Shown: one piece after another, positions 54,335 to 61,882 of the stretch | How positions within the stretch are numbered: position 1 is the first letter of the stretch | How the letters are laid out: the number at the start of each line of letters is the position of its first letter | Assembly: GCF_002007105.1 (NCBI RefSeq) | Contig: NZ_MVBC01000018.1 | Location: 47,970 to 111,969, forward strand | DNA from: Hymenobacter sp. CRA2 | GTDB lineage: Bacteria > Bacteroidota > Bacteroidia > Cytophagales > Hymenobacteraceae | Reading direction: 5' to 3' | Length of the DNA stretch: 64,000 nucleotides | Translations under genes and position numbers: made by a program | The notes under the pieces: generated by a model | Told to the model about the DNA's origin: nothing | The model's database searches: none | Seen by the model: the letters and a program-made list of their open reading frames with translations, nothing else

Positions 54335-54426
54335 CGCGAACTTTCAGTTCGCGTATCTCAGATAGTAATTTTCATTGCCTGCACCCGGAGCTGTTCTGGC
54401 AAACGCGAACTGAAAGTTCGCGCTAC
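54331..54426. repeat. Perfect 23-nt inverted repeat pair over the lutA stop
   Basis: GTAGCGCGAACTTTCAGTTC (54331, 23 nt) and its exact complement ending at 54426 enclose about 50 nt. Each arm is partly self-complementary. The first arm includes the lutA stop codon TAG. Confidence 0.85.
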
Positions 54427-54466
54427 CTCCAAGCGGTGCGGACGCAAGACCGAGGCCTTTTTGCCC

Positions 54467-55831
54467 ATGAGTCACCCCCAACGAGCTGCCGCCTTTACCA
54501 GCGACGCCGAGCGCACCACCTGGCACGACGAGACGCTGTGGTTTGTGCGCCAGAAGCGCGACAAGGCCGTCTACGCTATACCCGAGTTTCAGGAGCTGCG
54601 GCAGCTGGCCTCCGACATCAAAGAGCACACCCTCAGCCGCCTCGACGAGTACCTGGAGCAGTTTGAGCAAAACGCCCGCGCCAACGGTGTGCAGGTGCAC
54701 TGGGCCGCCGACGCCGAGGAACACAACCGCATCGTGCTCGACATCATGCGCGGCGTGGGCGCCACCAGCCTCGTGAAGAGCAAGTCCATGCTCACCGAGG
54801 AGTGCCACCTCAATCCGTACCTGATCAAAAACGGCATTGCGGTGGTGGATACCGACCTCGGGGAGCGAATCGTTCAGCTGCGCGAGGAGGCGCCCAGCCA
54901 CTTGGTGCTGCCGGCCATTCACCTGAAGAAGGAGGACGTGGGCGAGACCTTCCACGTGCACCTGGGCACGCCCAAGGGCGAAAAGGACCCGCAGAATCTC
55001 ACGGAAGCGGCCCGTCGGCATTTGCGCGAGAAGTTTCTCATCGGGCAGGTGGCCATTACCGGCGTCAATTTCGCCATTGCCGAAACCGGGGCCGTGGTGG
55101 TGTGCACCAACGAAGGCAACGCCGACCTGGGCGTGAACCTGGCCCAGGTGCACATTGCCTGCATGGGCATGGAAAAGCTCATTCCGCGCACCGCCGATTT
55201 GGGCGTGTTTACCCGCCTGCTGGCCCGCAGCGCCACCGGGCAGCCCGTCACCACTTACACCTCGCACTTTGCCAAACCCGCTGAGGGCCGGCAGATGCAC
55301 ATCGTCATCGTGGACAACGGGCGCACCCGGCAGCTGGGCCGGCCCGACTTCCGCAACTCGCTCAAGTGCATTCGTTGCGGGGCCTGCATGAACACCTGCC
55401 CGGTGTACCGGCGCAGCGGCGGCCACAGCTACGACTTCACCGTGCCCGGGCCCATCGGCGCCATTCTCTCGCCCAACATCGACATGCGCCAGCACAGTTC
55501 GCTGCCCTTCGCCAGCACGCTCTGCGGCTCCTGCACCGATGTGTGCCCGGTCAAAATCGACATCCACGCCCAGCTCTACAAGTGGCGGCAGATCATTGCC
55601 CAGGAGGGCGAATTGCCAGTCTCCAAAAAACTGGGCATGAAGCTACTGAGCAGTGTACTGGCCCGGCCGGCCATCTACCGCTTCGGGGGCAAAATAGCCC
55701 GCGAAGGCCTGCGCTTCCTGCCCCACGCCCTCACCCACGCCACTGCCTTCAACCCCTGGGCCAAAGCCCGCGAACTGCCCGAAGCGCCCAAGCAAAGCTT
55801 CCGCGACTGGTACCAGCAAACGGTGAAATAG
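54467..55831 (+). CDS. lutB: Lactate utilisation protein B (Fe-S/LUD subunit)
   Basis: The 454-residue protein has an LUD domain (about 60-300) with TSLVKSKSMLTEECHLN and NFAIAETGAVVVCTNEGNA, followed by two 4Fe-4S motifs: CIRCGACMNTCPVYRRSGG near 303-321 and LCGSCTDVCPVKID near 352-365. It is the electron-transfer part of the LutABC L-lactate oxidising complex. The ATG at 54467 is preferred over a TTG two codons earlier. It follows lutA after the inverted-repeat element. Confidence 0.94.
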   Translation: MSHPQRAAAFTSDAERTTWHDETLWFVRQKRDKAVYAIPEFQELRQLASDIKEHTLSRLDEYLEQFEQNARANGVQVHWAADAEEHNRIVLDIMRGVGATSLVKSKSMLTEECHLNPYLIKNGIAVVDTDLGERIVQLREEAPSHLVLPAIHLKKEDVGETFHVHLGTPKGEKDPQNLTEAARRHLREKFLIGQVAITGVNFAIAETGAVVVCTNEGNADLGVNLAQVHIACMGMEKLIPRTADLGVFTRLLARSATGQPVTTYTSHFAKPAEGRQMHIVIVDNGRTRQLGRPDFRNSLKCIRCGACMNTCPVYRRSGGHSYDFTVPGPIGAILSPNIDMRQHSSLPFASTLCGSCTDVCPVKIDIHAQLYKWRQIIAQEGELPVSKKLGMKLLSSVLARPAIYRFGGKIAREGLRFLPHALTHATAFNPWAKARELPEAPKQSFRDWYQQTVK

Positions 55832-55935
55832 CGAGGTGTGAACTGGTGAGTTGACGTGCCATTTGCGCAAGCCGCGCGGCTCTCGCCACCACCACATCAA
55901 ACTCACCATCTCACCAATTCACCATCTCACCGAAT

Positions 55936-56499
55936 ATGCCCTCCCGCGAATCCATTCTGGCGGCGGTGCGCGCCAACCGCCCCGCCGCTACTCCCCTGCC
56001 GCCCGTGGCCGACTTCGCGGGCGAGGCCACGGTGGAGCAGTTCACCCACTGGCTGCACTTCATTGGCGGGCAGGTAATCCGCCTCGCGCCCGCGCAGCCA
56101 CTGGACCAGGTCGTGCGCCAGCTCTACCCCGATGCCACACGCATCGCCTCGGACCTGATTCCGGCGACTGTGCCGGTCGACCAGCAGACGCCGACCGAGG
56201 TGCTAGAAGCCGTGGATGTGGCCGTGCTCCGCGGGGAGTTGGGCGTGGCCGAAAACGGCGCGGTGTGGGTGCCTGAAGTCAACATGCTGCACCGCGCCCT
56301 GCCCATGATCAGCCAGCACCTGGCCCTGGTGCTCGACCACCGCAGCATCGTGGCCACCATGCACCAGGCCTACGCGGCCGTGCAGCACACCGGCAATTAC
56401 GGCGTGTTCATAGCCGGGCCGTCCAAGACGGCGGATATCGAGCAATCCTTGGTTATCGGGGCGCACGGGGCGCGCAGCCTGGTGGTGCTGCTACGCTAG
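55936..56499 (+). CDS. lutC: Lactate utilisation protein C (LUD domain)
   Basis: The 187-residue protein is a single LUD domain: it starts SRESILAAVRANRP and has VLRGELGVAENGAVWVPE, HLALVLDHRSIV, GVFIAGPSKTADIEQSLVIG and GARSLVVLLR, all matching LutC. It completes the lutABC operon. The gap of about 100 nt to lutB holds repeated CACCATCTCACC-type words but no gene. Confidence 0.92.
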   Translation: MPSRESILAAVRANRPAATPLPPVADFAGEATVEQFTHWLHFIGGQVIRLAPAQPLDQVVRQLYPDATRIASDLIPATVPVDQQTPTEVLEAVDVAVLRGELGVAENGAVWVPEVNMLHRALPMISQHLALVLDHRSIVATMHQAYAAVQHTGNYGVFIAGPSKTADIEQSLVIGAHGARSLVVLLR

Positions 56500-56541
56500 T
56501 CCAGCAGGCAGGCACCGAACCAAAACAGGCCGCCCAAAAGC

Positions 56542-56571
56542 AAACGGCAACTACTGCAGTAGTTGCCGTTT
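56542..56571. terminator. Bidirectional terminator shared by lutC and a small gene
   Basis: AAACGGCAACTAC and GTAGTTGCCGTTT around TGCA form a 13-bp stem with T-runs on both sides. One arm covers the last codons and stop of the convergent small gene at 56551-56757. Confidence 0.8.
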
Positions 56572-56757
56572 TGCGTCCTGAAGTGCCTCCACAAATACGT
56601 CGAAAGGAAGCCCTTTCACCTCGCTCAGGAGGGTTACGTTAAGCTCGCCCTGATCCTGATCCAGCAAAGCCACATACATCCCGTTGATAACGATGTACGC
56701 TACCAGCTCTTCGTAGTCGACTGGACTGCCAATGACTATTCGGTACGGTCGATTCAT
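56551..56757 (-). CDS. Small conserved hypothetical protein (68 aa)
   Basis: The product starts MNRPYRIVIGSPVDYEELVA and continues as an amphipathic alpha-beta protein ending LQDAKRQLLQ. I recognise the opening from short Hymenobacter-type hypothetical proteins, with no known role. The frame is open upstream to 56883, but the similarity starts at the ATG at 56757. It is very acidic in the middle (DQDQGELN) and has no signal or membrane segment. The stop lies inside a terminator hairpin. Confidence 0.65.
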   Translation of the reverse strand: MNRPYRIVIGSPVDYEELVAYIVINGMYVALLDQDQGELNVTLLSEVKGLPFDVFVEALQDAKRQLLQ

Positions 56758-56824
56758 GCTGCAAGGCCAGCGGATTTCAGCGCAACCTAAGCTCCGGAAC
56801 CTACACCGCGCAAGCAAAACCGCG

Positions 56825-57616
56825 CTAATCAGCGTTAGCCAGGGCGCGGTCGAGGTGCACGTAGCCGCCATCGACGTGGACAATCTGGCCAGTGGTGTGC
56901 GAACTGCGCGGCGAGAGCAGGAAAGCTACCGCGTTGGCAATTTCTTCGGGCGTGGTCATGCGGTTTTCCAGCGGAATCTTGCTGGTGATTTCGCGCAGCT
57001 TTTCCTCGGGGTTGGGCAGGGTCTGAATCCAGGTTTCGTACGCCGGGGTCCAGCTTTCGGCCACCACCACGGCGTTGACGCGGATCTGGTACTTGAGCAG
57101 CTCCACGGCCCACTCGCGGGTCAGGGCGTTGCGGGCGCCGTTGGCCGCGGCGTAGGCCGAGGTATTGCCCTGCCCGGTTTCGGCGGTTTTGGAGGTGATG
57201 TTGACGATGCTGCCCTTGTGCTTTTTCAGTTCCGGCAGCGCGTGGTGGGCCAGCAGGTAGTAGTGCACCACGTTCTTGTGCAGGGAAGCCATGAAGCCCG
57301 CGTAGTCGCCGTGCTCCAGCCCTACCCCGTCGTTGACGCCGGCGTTGTTCACGAGCCCGTCGATGCGGCCGAATTGATCGATGACCTGCTGCACGGCCCG
57401 CTCGCAGGCCTCGGGGTCGGCCAGCTCGGCGGCTACCTGCCCGGCGCGGCCGCCAGCCGCTTCCACGGCCGCCACGGCCTGCTGGTTGTCGGCTTCGTTG
57501 CGGCCGATGATGACGGGAATGGCGCCCTCGGCGGCCAGCACCCGCACGATGCCCTCGCCGATGCCCTTGGCCCCGCCGCTGACGATGATGACTTTGTCCT
57601 GAAGCTCCAGATTCAT
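56825..57616 (-). CDS. L-fucose dehydrogenase-like SDR
   Basis: The 263-residue short-chain dehydrogenase has the cofactor loop SGGAKGIGEGIVRVLAAEG near 13-31, NNAGVND near 88-94, and the active-site segment TSAYAAANGARNALTREW. The usual Y-x-x-x-K is Y-A-A-A-N here, so the catalytic Lys is replaced by Asn. The closest type is the L-fucose (L-galactose, D-arabinose) dehydrogenase that makes L-fuconolactone. The ATG at 57616 begins the domain. The neighbouring lactonase and FAH-family genes support this assignment. Confidence 0.78.
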   Translation of the reverse strand: MNLELQDKVIIVSGGAKGIGEGIVRVLAAEGAIPVIIGRNEADNQQAVAAVEAAGGRAGQVAAELADPEACERAVQQVIDQFGRIDGLVNNAGVNDGVGLEHGDYAGFMASLHKNVVHYYLLAHHALPELKKHKGSIVNITSKTAETGQGNTSAYAAANGARNALTREWAVELLKYQIRVNAVVVAESWTPAYETWIQTLPNPEEKLREITSKIPLENRMTTPEEIANAVAFLLSPRSSHTTGQIVHVDGGYVHLDRALANAD

Positions 57617-57633
57617 TGGTTGGATTGTCGGAT

Positions 57634-57656
57634 GTAGAGACGCGTACTCGCGTCTC
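57634..57656. repeat. Short hairpin repeat
   Basis: GTAGAGACGCG and CGCGTCTC around a TACT loop form a stem in the 136-nt gap; a weaker relative ends near 57756. Such words recur between genes in this genome type. Confidence 0.55.
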
Positions 57657-57752
57657 AATCGTTGCTGATGTTATTTAAAGCGCACAGTTCTGGCCTCTCA
57701 ACGCGGGCTGTTCAACAATAACCGTTCAACGACTAGACGCGACTGCACGTCG

Positions 57753-58583
57753 CTACAGCCGGTAGAACTGCGCGGCGTTGTCGCCCCAGAAGCGGCGCTG
57801 CTCGTCGGCGGAGAAGCCGGCTAGGTACTGCTGCACCAAATCGACTACCTGCCCGTACTGGCCGGCCACCAGGCACACGGGCCAGTCGGAGCCGAACATG
57901 ACTCGGCTGGGGCCGAAGGCGTCGAATACCACGTCGAGGTAGGGCCGGAAGTCGGCCGGCTGCCAGCCGTGCCAGTCAGCTTCGGTTACCATTCCGGATA
58001 CCTTGCAGCACACGTTGTCGCGGGCGGCCAGGTTCTGGATGTCGCGCTTCCAGTCGTCGATTTCGCCGCGCTTGATGTAGGGCTTGGCAATGTGGTCGAG
58101 CAGGAAGGGCTGATGCGGGTGCGCGGCGGCCAGTTCGGCGGCATACGGCAGCTGATCGGGGAAGATGAGCACGTCGTAGGTGAAGCCGTGGGCTAATAGG
58201 GCTCGGATGCCGCGCTGGAAGGCTGGGGTGAGCATCAGGGTGCGGTCGGCTTCGCCCTGCAGGACGTGGCGGAAGCCTTTCAGCTTCGCGAACTGGCTGT
58301 AATGCGCCAGCCGCTCGGCCACGTTCTCGGCGCGCAGATCCACCCAGCCCACCACGCCGCGGATGAAGTCGTGCGCGGCGGCATTAGCCAGCTGAAACTC
58401 GTTTTCGGCTTCCGACTGGTCCGACTGCACCACCACGCAGCCGTCGAAGCCGTGCTCTTGCAGCAGCGGCGCCAGGTCTTCGGGCAGAAAGTCGCGCTGG
58501 ATAACGGCCATGTCGTCCGTTATCCAGGCGTCGCGCTCGGGCTGGTATTGCCAGAAGTGCTGGTGGGCGTCAATTCTGGCCAT
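57753..58583 (-). CDS. L-fuconolactonase-like amidohydrolase
   Basis: The 276-residue TIM-barrel hydrolase has the metal-site motif RIDAHQHFWQY at 3-13, FLLDHIAKP near 161-169 and MFGSDWPVC near 231-239, the signature of the amidohydrolase family that includes L-fuconolactonase and L-rhamnono-lactonase. It should open the lactone made by the dehydrogenase. It overlaps the FAH-family gene by 14 nt, so the two are translationally coupled. Confidence 0.88.
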   Translation of the reverse strand: MARIDAHQHFWQYQPERDAWITDDMAVIQRDFLPEDLAPLLQEHGFDGCVVVQSDQSEAENEFQLANAAAHDFIRGVVGWVDLRAENVAERLAHYSQFAKLKGFRHVLQGEADRTLMLTPAFQRGIRALLAHGFTYDVLIFPDQLPYAAELAAAHPHQPFLLDHIAKPYIKRGEIDDWKRDIQNLAARDNVCCKVSGMVTEADWHGWQPADFRPYLDVVFDAFGPSRVMFGSDWPVCLVAGQYGQVVDLVQQYLAGFSADEQRRFWGDNAAQFYRL

Positions 58584-59430
58584 ACGCCTTCACTTGCTGC
58601 CGCGAGGTGCCCAGGCCGTCGATGCCCAGCTCCACCACGTCGCCGGGCTGCAGGTACACGGGCGGCTTCATGCCCAGGCCCACGCCTGCCGGGGTACCGG
58701 TGGAAATTACGTCGCCGGGCAGCAGGGTCATAAACTGCGAGATGTAGCTGATCAGGTGCGGAATGCGGAAAATCAGCTCGGCGGTGGTGCCGTCTTGCAT
58801 CATGCGCCCGTTCACGGCCAGCCACAGGCGCAGGTTATCGATGTCGCCCAGCTCGTCGGGCGTGGCTAGCCAGGGGCCGATGGGCGCAAAGGTGTCGCAG
58901 CCCTTGCCCTTGTCCCAGGTGCCGCCGCGCTCGATCTGGAATTCGCGTTCCGACACGTCGTTGTGCAGGGCATAACCGGCCACGTACTGCAGGGCGTTGG
59001 CTTCTTCCACGTAGGAGGCTTTCTTGCCAATAACCACGGCCAGTTCCACTTCCCAGTCGGTTTTCACCGAGTTCTTGGGGATGATAAGGTCGTCGTTCGG
59101 ACCCACCACGGCGGTGGTCGACTTCATGAACAGGATGGGCTCGGCGGGCGCGGCGGCGCCGGTTTCGCGGGCGTGGTCGGCGTAGTTCAGGCCCACGCAC
59201 ACGATTTTGCTGGGTCGGGCCACTGGGCAACCCAGGCGCACCTCGTCGGCTACCACGGGCAGCTGGCTCAACTCCGCGTTTTGCAGCAAATCAGCCAGCT
59301 GCTGCAAGCCGCCGTGGGTGAAGAACTTCTCGTCGTAGTCGACGAAGTGGGCCGACACGTCGTAGCGCGTGCCGCCGACGATGACGCCGGGTTTTTCCTG
59401 GTCGGGCAGACCAAAGCGGATGAGTTTCAT
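58570..59430 (-). CDS. FAH-family hydrolase (2,4-diketo-3-deoxy-L-fuconate hydrolase-like)
   Basis: The 286-residue enzyme has the fumarylacetoacetate-hydrolase core: VGLNYADHARETG near 77-89, ILFMKSTTAVVGPNDD, DWEVELAVVIGKKA with the metal-binding acids, GYALHNDVSERE, and GDVISTGTPAGVG. In the L-fucose oxidative route this family cleaves 2,4-diketo-3-deoxy-L-fuconate into pyruvate and L-lactate; related members act on the rhamnonate analogue or ureidoglycolate. The pathway context favours the sugar-acid role. Confidence 0.87.
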   Translation of the reverse strand: MKLIRFGLPDQEKPGVIVGGTRYDVSAHFVDYDEKFFTHGGLQQLADLLQNAELSQLPVVADEVRLGCPVARPSKIVCVGLNYADHARETGAAAPAEPILFMKSTTAVVGPNDDLIIPKNSVKTDWEVELAVVIGKKASYVEEANALQYVAGYALHNDVSEREFQIERGGTWDKGKGCDTFAPIGPWLATPDELGDIDNLRLWLAVNGRMMQDGTTAELIFRIPHLISYISQFMTLLPGDVISTGTPAGVGLGMKPPVYLQPGDVVELGIDGLGTSRQQVKAYGQN

Positions 59431-59452
59431 AGAGTGGAGTAAGGTTCAGGCC

Positions 59453-59625
59453 GTCATCCTGAGCAAAGCGAACCGGAAGGTCGACCTAGTCAAGGACCTC
59501 CCTCCTATCCTGCTCTGACGGCTAAGTTCTGGGTAAATTACCCTAGGCGCACTAATGGTTAGTGGCTGCGCTTCGACGGCGGTGCGAAGCTGGAGAAAGG
59601 TCCTTCGGCTACGCCTCAGGATGAC
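59453..59625. repeat. Intergenic element with inverted ends
   Basis: GTCATCCTGAGC at one end and GCCTCAGGATGAC at the other, with AGGACCT and AGGTCCT inside, bound a 173-nt unit that fills the gap between the FAH-family gene and the next SDR gene. Confidence 0.7.
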
Positions 59626-59674
59626 GTCTTTTTGGTTTGGTCAAGCACCTATATCGGGCACCAGACACTAAATA

Positions 59675-60439
59675 TCAGTTATTCAGCTTGATAAACCCGC
59701 CGTCGAGCGGGTAGTCGCAGCCGGTGACGAAGCCCGCTTCGTCGGAGCAGAGGTACAGGGCCAGGGCGGCTACTTCCTCGGGCTTGGCCATGCGCCCGAT
59801 GGGTTGGCTTTTCGACAGTTTCTCGAACATTTCCGCCTCGTGCCCGGCGTAGTTGTTAGCGATGAACCCGTCGACGAAGGGCGTGTGCACGCGGGCCGGC
59901 GACACGCTGTTGCAGCGGATGCCGTGGGCCAGGTAGTCGCGGGCCACCGACAGCGTCATGGCGAAGATGGCGCCCTTGCTCATGCTGTAGGCCAGGCGGT
60001 CGGAAAGGCCCACGTGGGCGGCAATGCTGGCCAGATTGAGGATGGCGCCCCCGCCCTGCTGCTTCATCCGCGGCACGGCAGCGTGGAGGCAGTTGTAGGC
60101 GCCTTTCACGTTTACCTGGTACACGCGGTCGAAATCGGCCTCGGAGGTCGTTTCCACGTTGCCGATGTGGGCAATGCCGGCATTGTTCACGAGGATGTCG
60201 ACCCGGCCGATGGCCTCGAACACGGCCTGTACCTGCGCCTGCTGGCTCACGTCGGCAGCGTGAATGTGGGCCGCGCCACCGGCCGCGCCGATTTCGTCGG
60301 CAGTGGCCTGGCCGGCTTCGGCGCTCAGCTCGATGATGTGCACGGTGGCGCCCTGCTTGGCAAATAGCAGGCTGATGGCGCGCCCGATGCCCGAGCCGCC
60401 GCCGGTAATGACGGCCGTCTTGCCGTTTAGGTTGAACAT
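59675..60439 (-). CDS. 2-keto-3-deoxy-L-fuconate dehydrogenase-like SDR
   Basis: The 254-residue short-chain dehydrogenase has an intact set of motifs: VITGGGSGIGRAISLLFAKQ near 10-29, NNAGIAHIGN, LNLASIAAHVG, and active-site Tyr and Lys in YSMSKGAIFAMT. It ends GFVTGCDYPLDGGFIKL. This subgroup oxidises 2-keto-3-deoxy-L-fuconate to the diketo compound used by the FAH-family enzyme. The ATG at 60439 begins the Rossmann domain; upstream codons look non-coding. It is on the same strand as fucP and the other fucose genes. Confidence 0.85.
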   Translation of the reverse strand: MFNLNGKTAVITGGGSGIGRAISLLFAKQGATVHIIELSAEAGQATADEIGAAGGAAHIHAADVSQQAQVQAVFEAIGRVDILVNNAGIAHIGNVETTSEADFDRVYQVNVKGAYNCLHAAVPRMKQQGGGAILNLASIAAHVGLSDRLAYSMSKGAIFAMTLSVARDYLAHGIRCNSVSPARVHTPFVDGFIANNYAGHEAEMFEKLSKSQPIGRMAKPEEVAALALYLCSDEAGFVTGCDYPLDGGFIKLNN

Positions 60440-60537
60440 GCTTGCGTAAGGAAGATGGGGAAAGAAGGCGGGAAGAACGGTGAATATGAAGGGCGGCGCG
60501 GGCTCATCCTTCTTCATTCCTCATTCTCCCTTGTTAT

Positions 60538-61800
60538 TCAGTGTGCGGCCACCAGCACGTTGGCGGTTTTTACGCGGGCGTTTTTCAGGGCGAAGAGCAG
60601 CACTACCAGGAAGCAGGCGCCGGGCACCACGTAGGCCGTTTGGATGGAGCTCAGATCAGACACCCAGCCCATGAGCACCGGGAACATGGCCCCGCCCACG
60701 ATGCTCATGATGATGAGCGAGGAGCCGGTTTTGGTCTTGGCCCCGAGGCCGCGGATGCCGAGCGAGAAGATGGTCGGGAACATGATGCTCATAAAGAACT
60801 CCACGCCCATCAGCGCATACACCGGCAGTGTGCCTTCCAGCGCCACGGCCAGGCCCACCAGCACCACGTTGGCCACGCAGTAAAAGGCCAGCAGCCGCGC
60901 CGGCGGCACCACCCGCATCAGCGCCGTGCCGATGAAGCGGCCTACCATGAAGCCGAAGAGCGCGGCCGCCAGAAAATTGGCGGCGGCCTTTTCTTCCACC
61001 CCCGCCACGCGCCCGGCAAAACGGATGAAGAAGCTGCTGATGCACACCTGCGCCCCCACGTAAAAGAACTGCGCCAGCACGCCGAACAACAGGTTTTTCT
61101 CCTGCCAGATGCTGGTCGTGGCGCCGGCGCTACCCACTGCGTCGTCGTGCTCCACGATATCGGGCAGGCGGGTGAAGTACAGCGCCACGGCTACCAGCAG
61201 CACCACCGCCCCGATAATAAGGTAGGGCGCCTGCACAGCACTGGCTTCATGGCTGAGGTACTGGCTCAGCTGCGCCGGCGACATGGCGGCTTCTTCCGCG
61301 GCCGAGAGGGAGCGGCCCGACAGGATGAACTGCCCGCCCAGAAACGGCGCCAGCGTGGCCGCCAGCCCGTTAAACGACTGCGCGAAGTTCAGGCGCTGGG
61401 TGGCGCCGTCCGGGTCGCCGAGCACGGTTACGTAGGGATTGGCTGCGGTTTCGAGAAACGTCAGCCCGCAGGCGATGATGAAGAGCGCGCCGAGGAAGTA
61501 GGCGTAGGTGCGCGTTTCGGCGGCGGGGTAAAACAGGAAGGCGCCGAAGGCAAACAGCAGCAGCCCCACGATGATGCCGCCCTTGTAGCCGTAGCGGTGC
61601 ATAAACCAGCCGGCGGGCAGGGCCATCAGGAAGTAGGCCACGTAGGAAGCCGAGTCGATGAGGGCCGACTGCGTGTCGGTGAGCTGGCAGGCTTTCTTCA
61701 GGTGCGGAATCAGGATGGGGTTCAGGTTCAGCGCGAAGCCCCAGAGAAAAAACAGCGAGGTGATGAGCCCCACCGCGAACAGGTTGCGGGATGGTTTCAT
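60538..61800 (-). CDS. fucP: L-fucose/proton symporter (FucP-like MFS)
   Basis: The 420-residue transporter has twelve TM helices and FucP features: FFLWGFALNLNPILIPHLKK in helix 1, SASYVAYFLMALPAGWFMHRYGYKGG split over helix 2 and its loop (here YVAYFLMALPAGW and RYGYKGG), LFIIACGLTFLETAANPYV, and GFMVGRFIGTALM. Members import L-fucose or related deoxy or common hexoses with protons. The oxidative fucose genes next to it point to fucose. The ATG at 61800 begins just before helix 1. Confidence 0.9.
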   Translation of the reverse strand: MKPSRNLFAVGLITSLFFLWGFALNLNPILIPHLKKACQLTDTQSALIDSASYVAYFLMALPAGWFMHRYGYKGGIIVGLLLFAFGAFLFYPAAETRTYAYFLGALFIIACGLTFLETAANPYVTVLGDPDGATQRLNFAQSFNGLAATLAPFLGGQFILSGRSLSAAEEAAMSPAQLSQYLSHEASAVQAPYLIIGAVVLLVAVALYFTRLPDIVEHDDAVGSAGATTSIWQEKNLLFGVLAQFFYVGAQVCISSFFIRFAGRVAGVEEKAAANFLAAALFGFMVGRFIGTALMRVVPPARLLAFYCVANVVLVGLAVALEGTLPVYALMGVEFFMSIMFPTIFSLGIRGLGAKTKTGSSLIIMSIVGGAMFPVLMGWVSDLSSIQTAYVVPGACFLVVLLFALKNARVKTANVLVAAH

Positions 61801-61837
61801 GCGAATGCGGCGGGTAAGGTGGTCGGCCGATGTAGAT

Positions 61838-61875
61838 AAAAGGCCGCCCCGGCTGCGCACAACCGGGGCGGGCCT
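61838..61875 (-). terminator. Terminator after the second GH28 gene
   Basis: On the minus strand GGCCCGCCCCGG and CCGGGGCGGCC pair around a short loop and are followed by TTTTATC, 8 nt past the GH28 stop. This implies fucP has its own promoter, or that some readthrough occurs. Confidence 0.65.
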
Positions 61876-61882
61876 GGTGGAT

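Noticed and set aside
54336..54426. Possible riboswitch between lutA and lutB
   Set aside because: The structure is a simple perfect inverted repeat without a conserved aptamer core; it is better treated as a repeat element.
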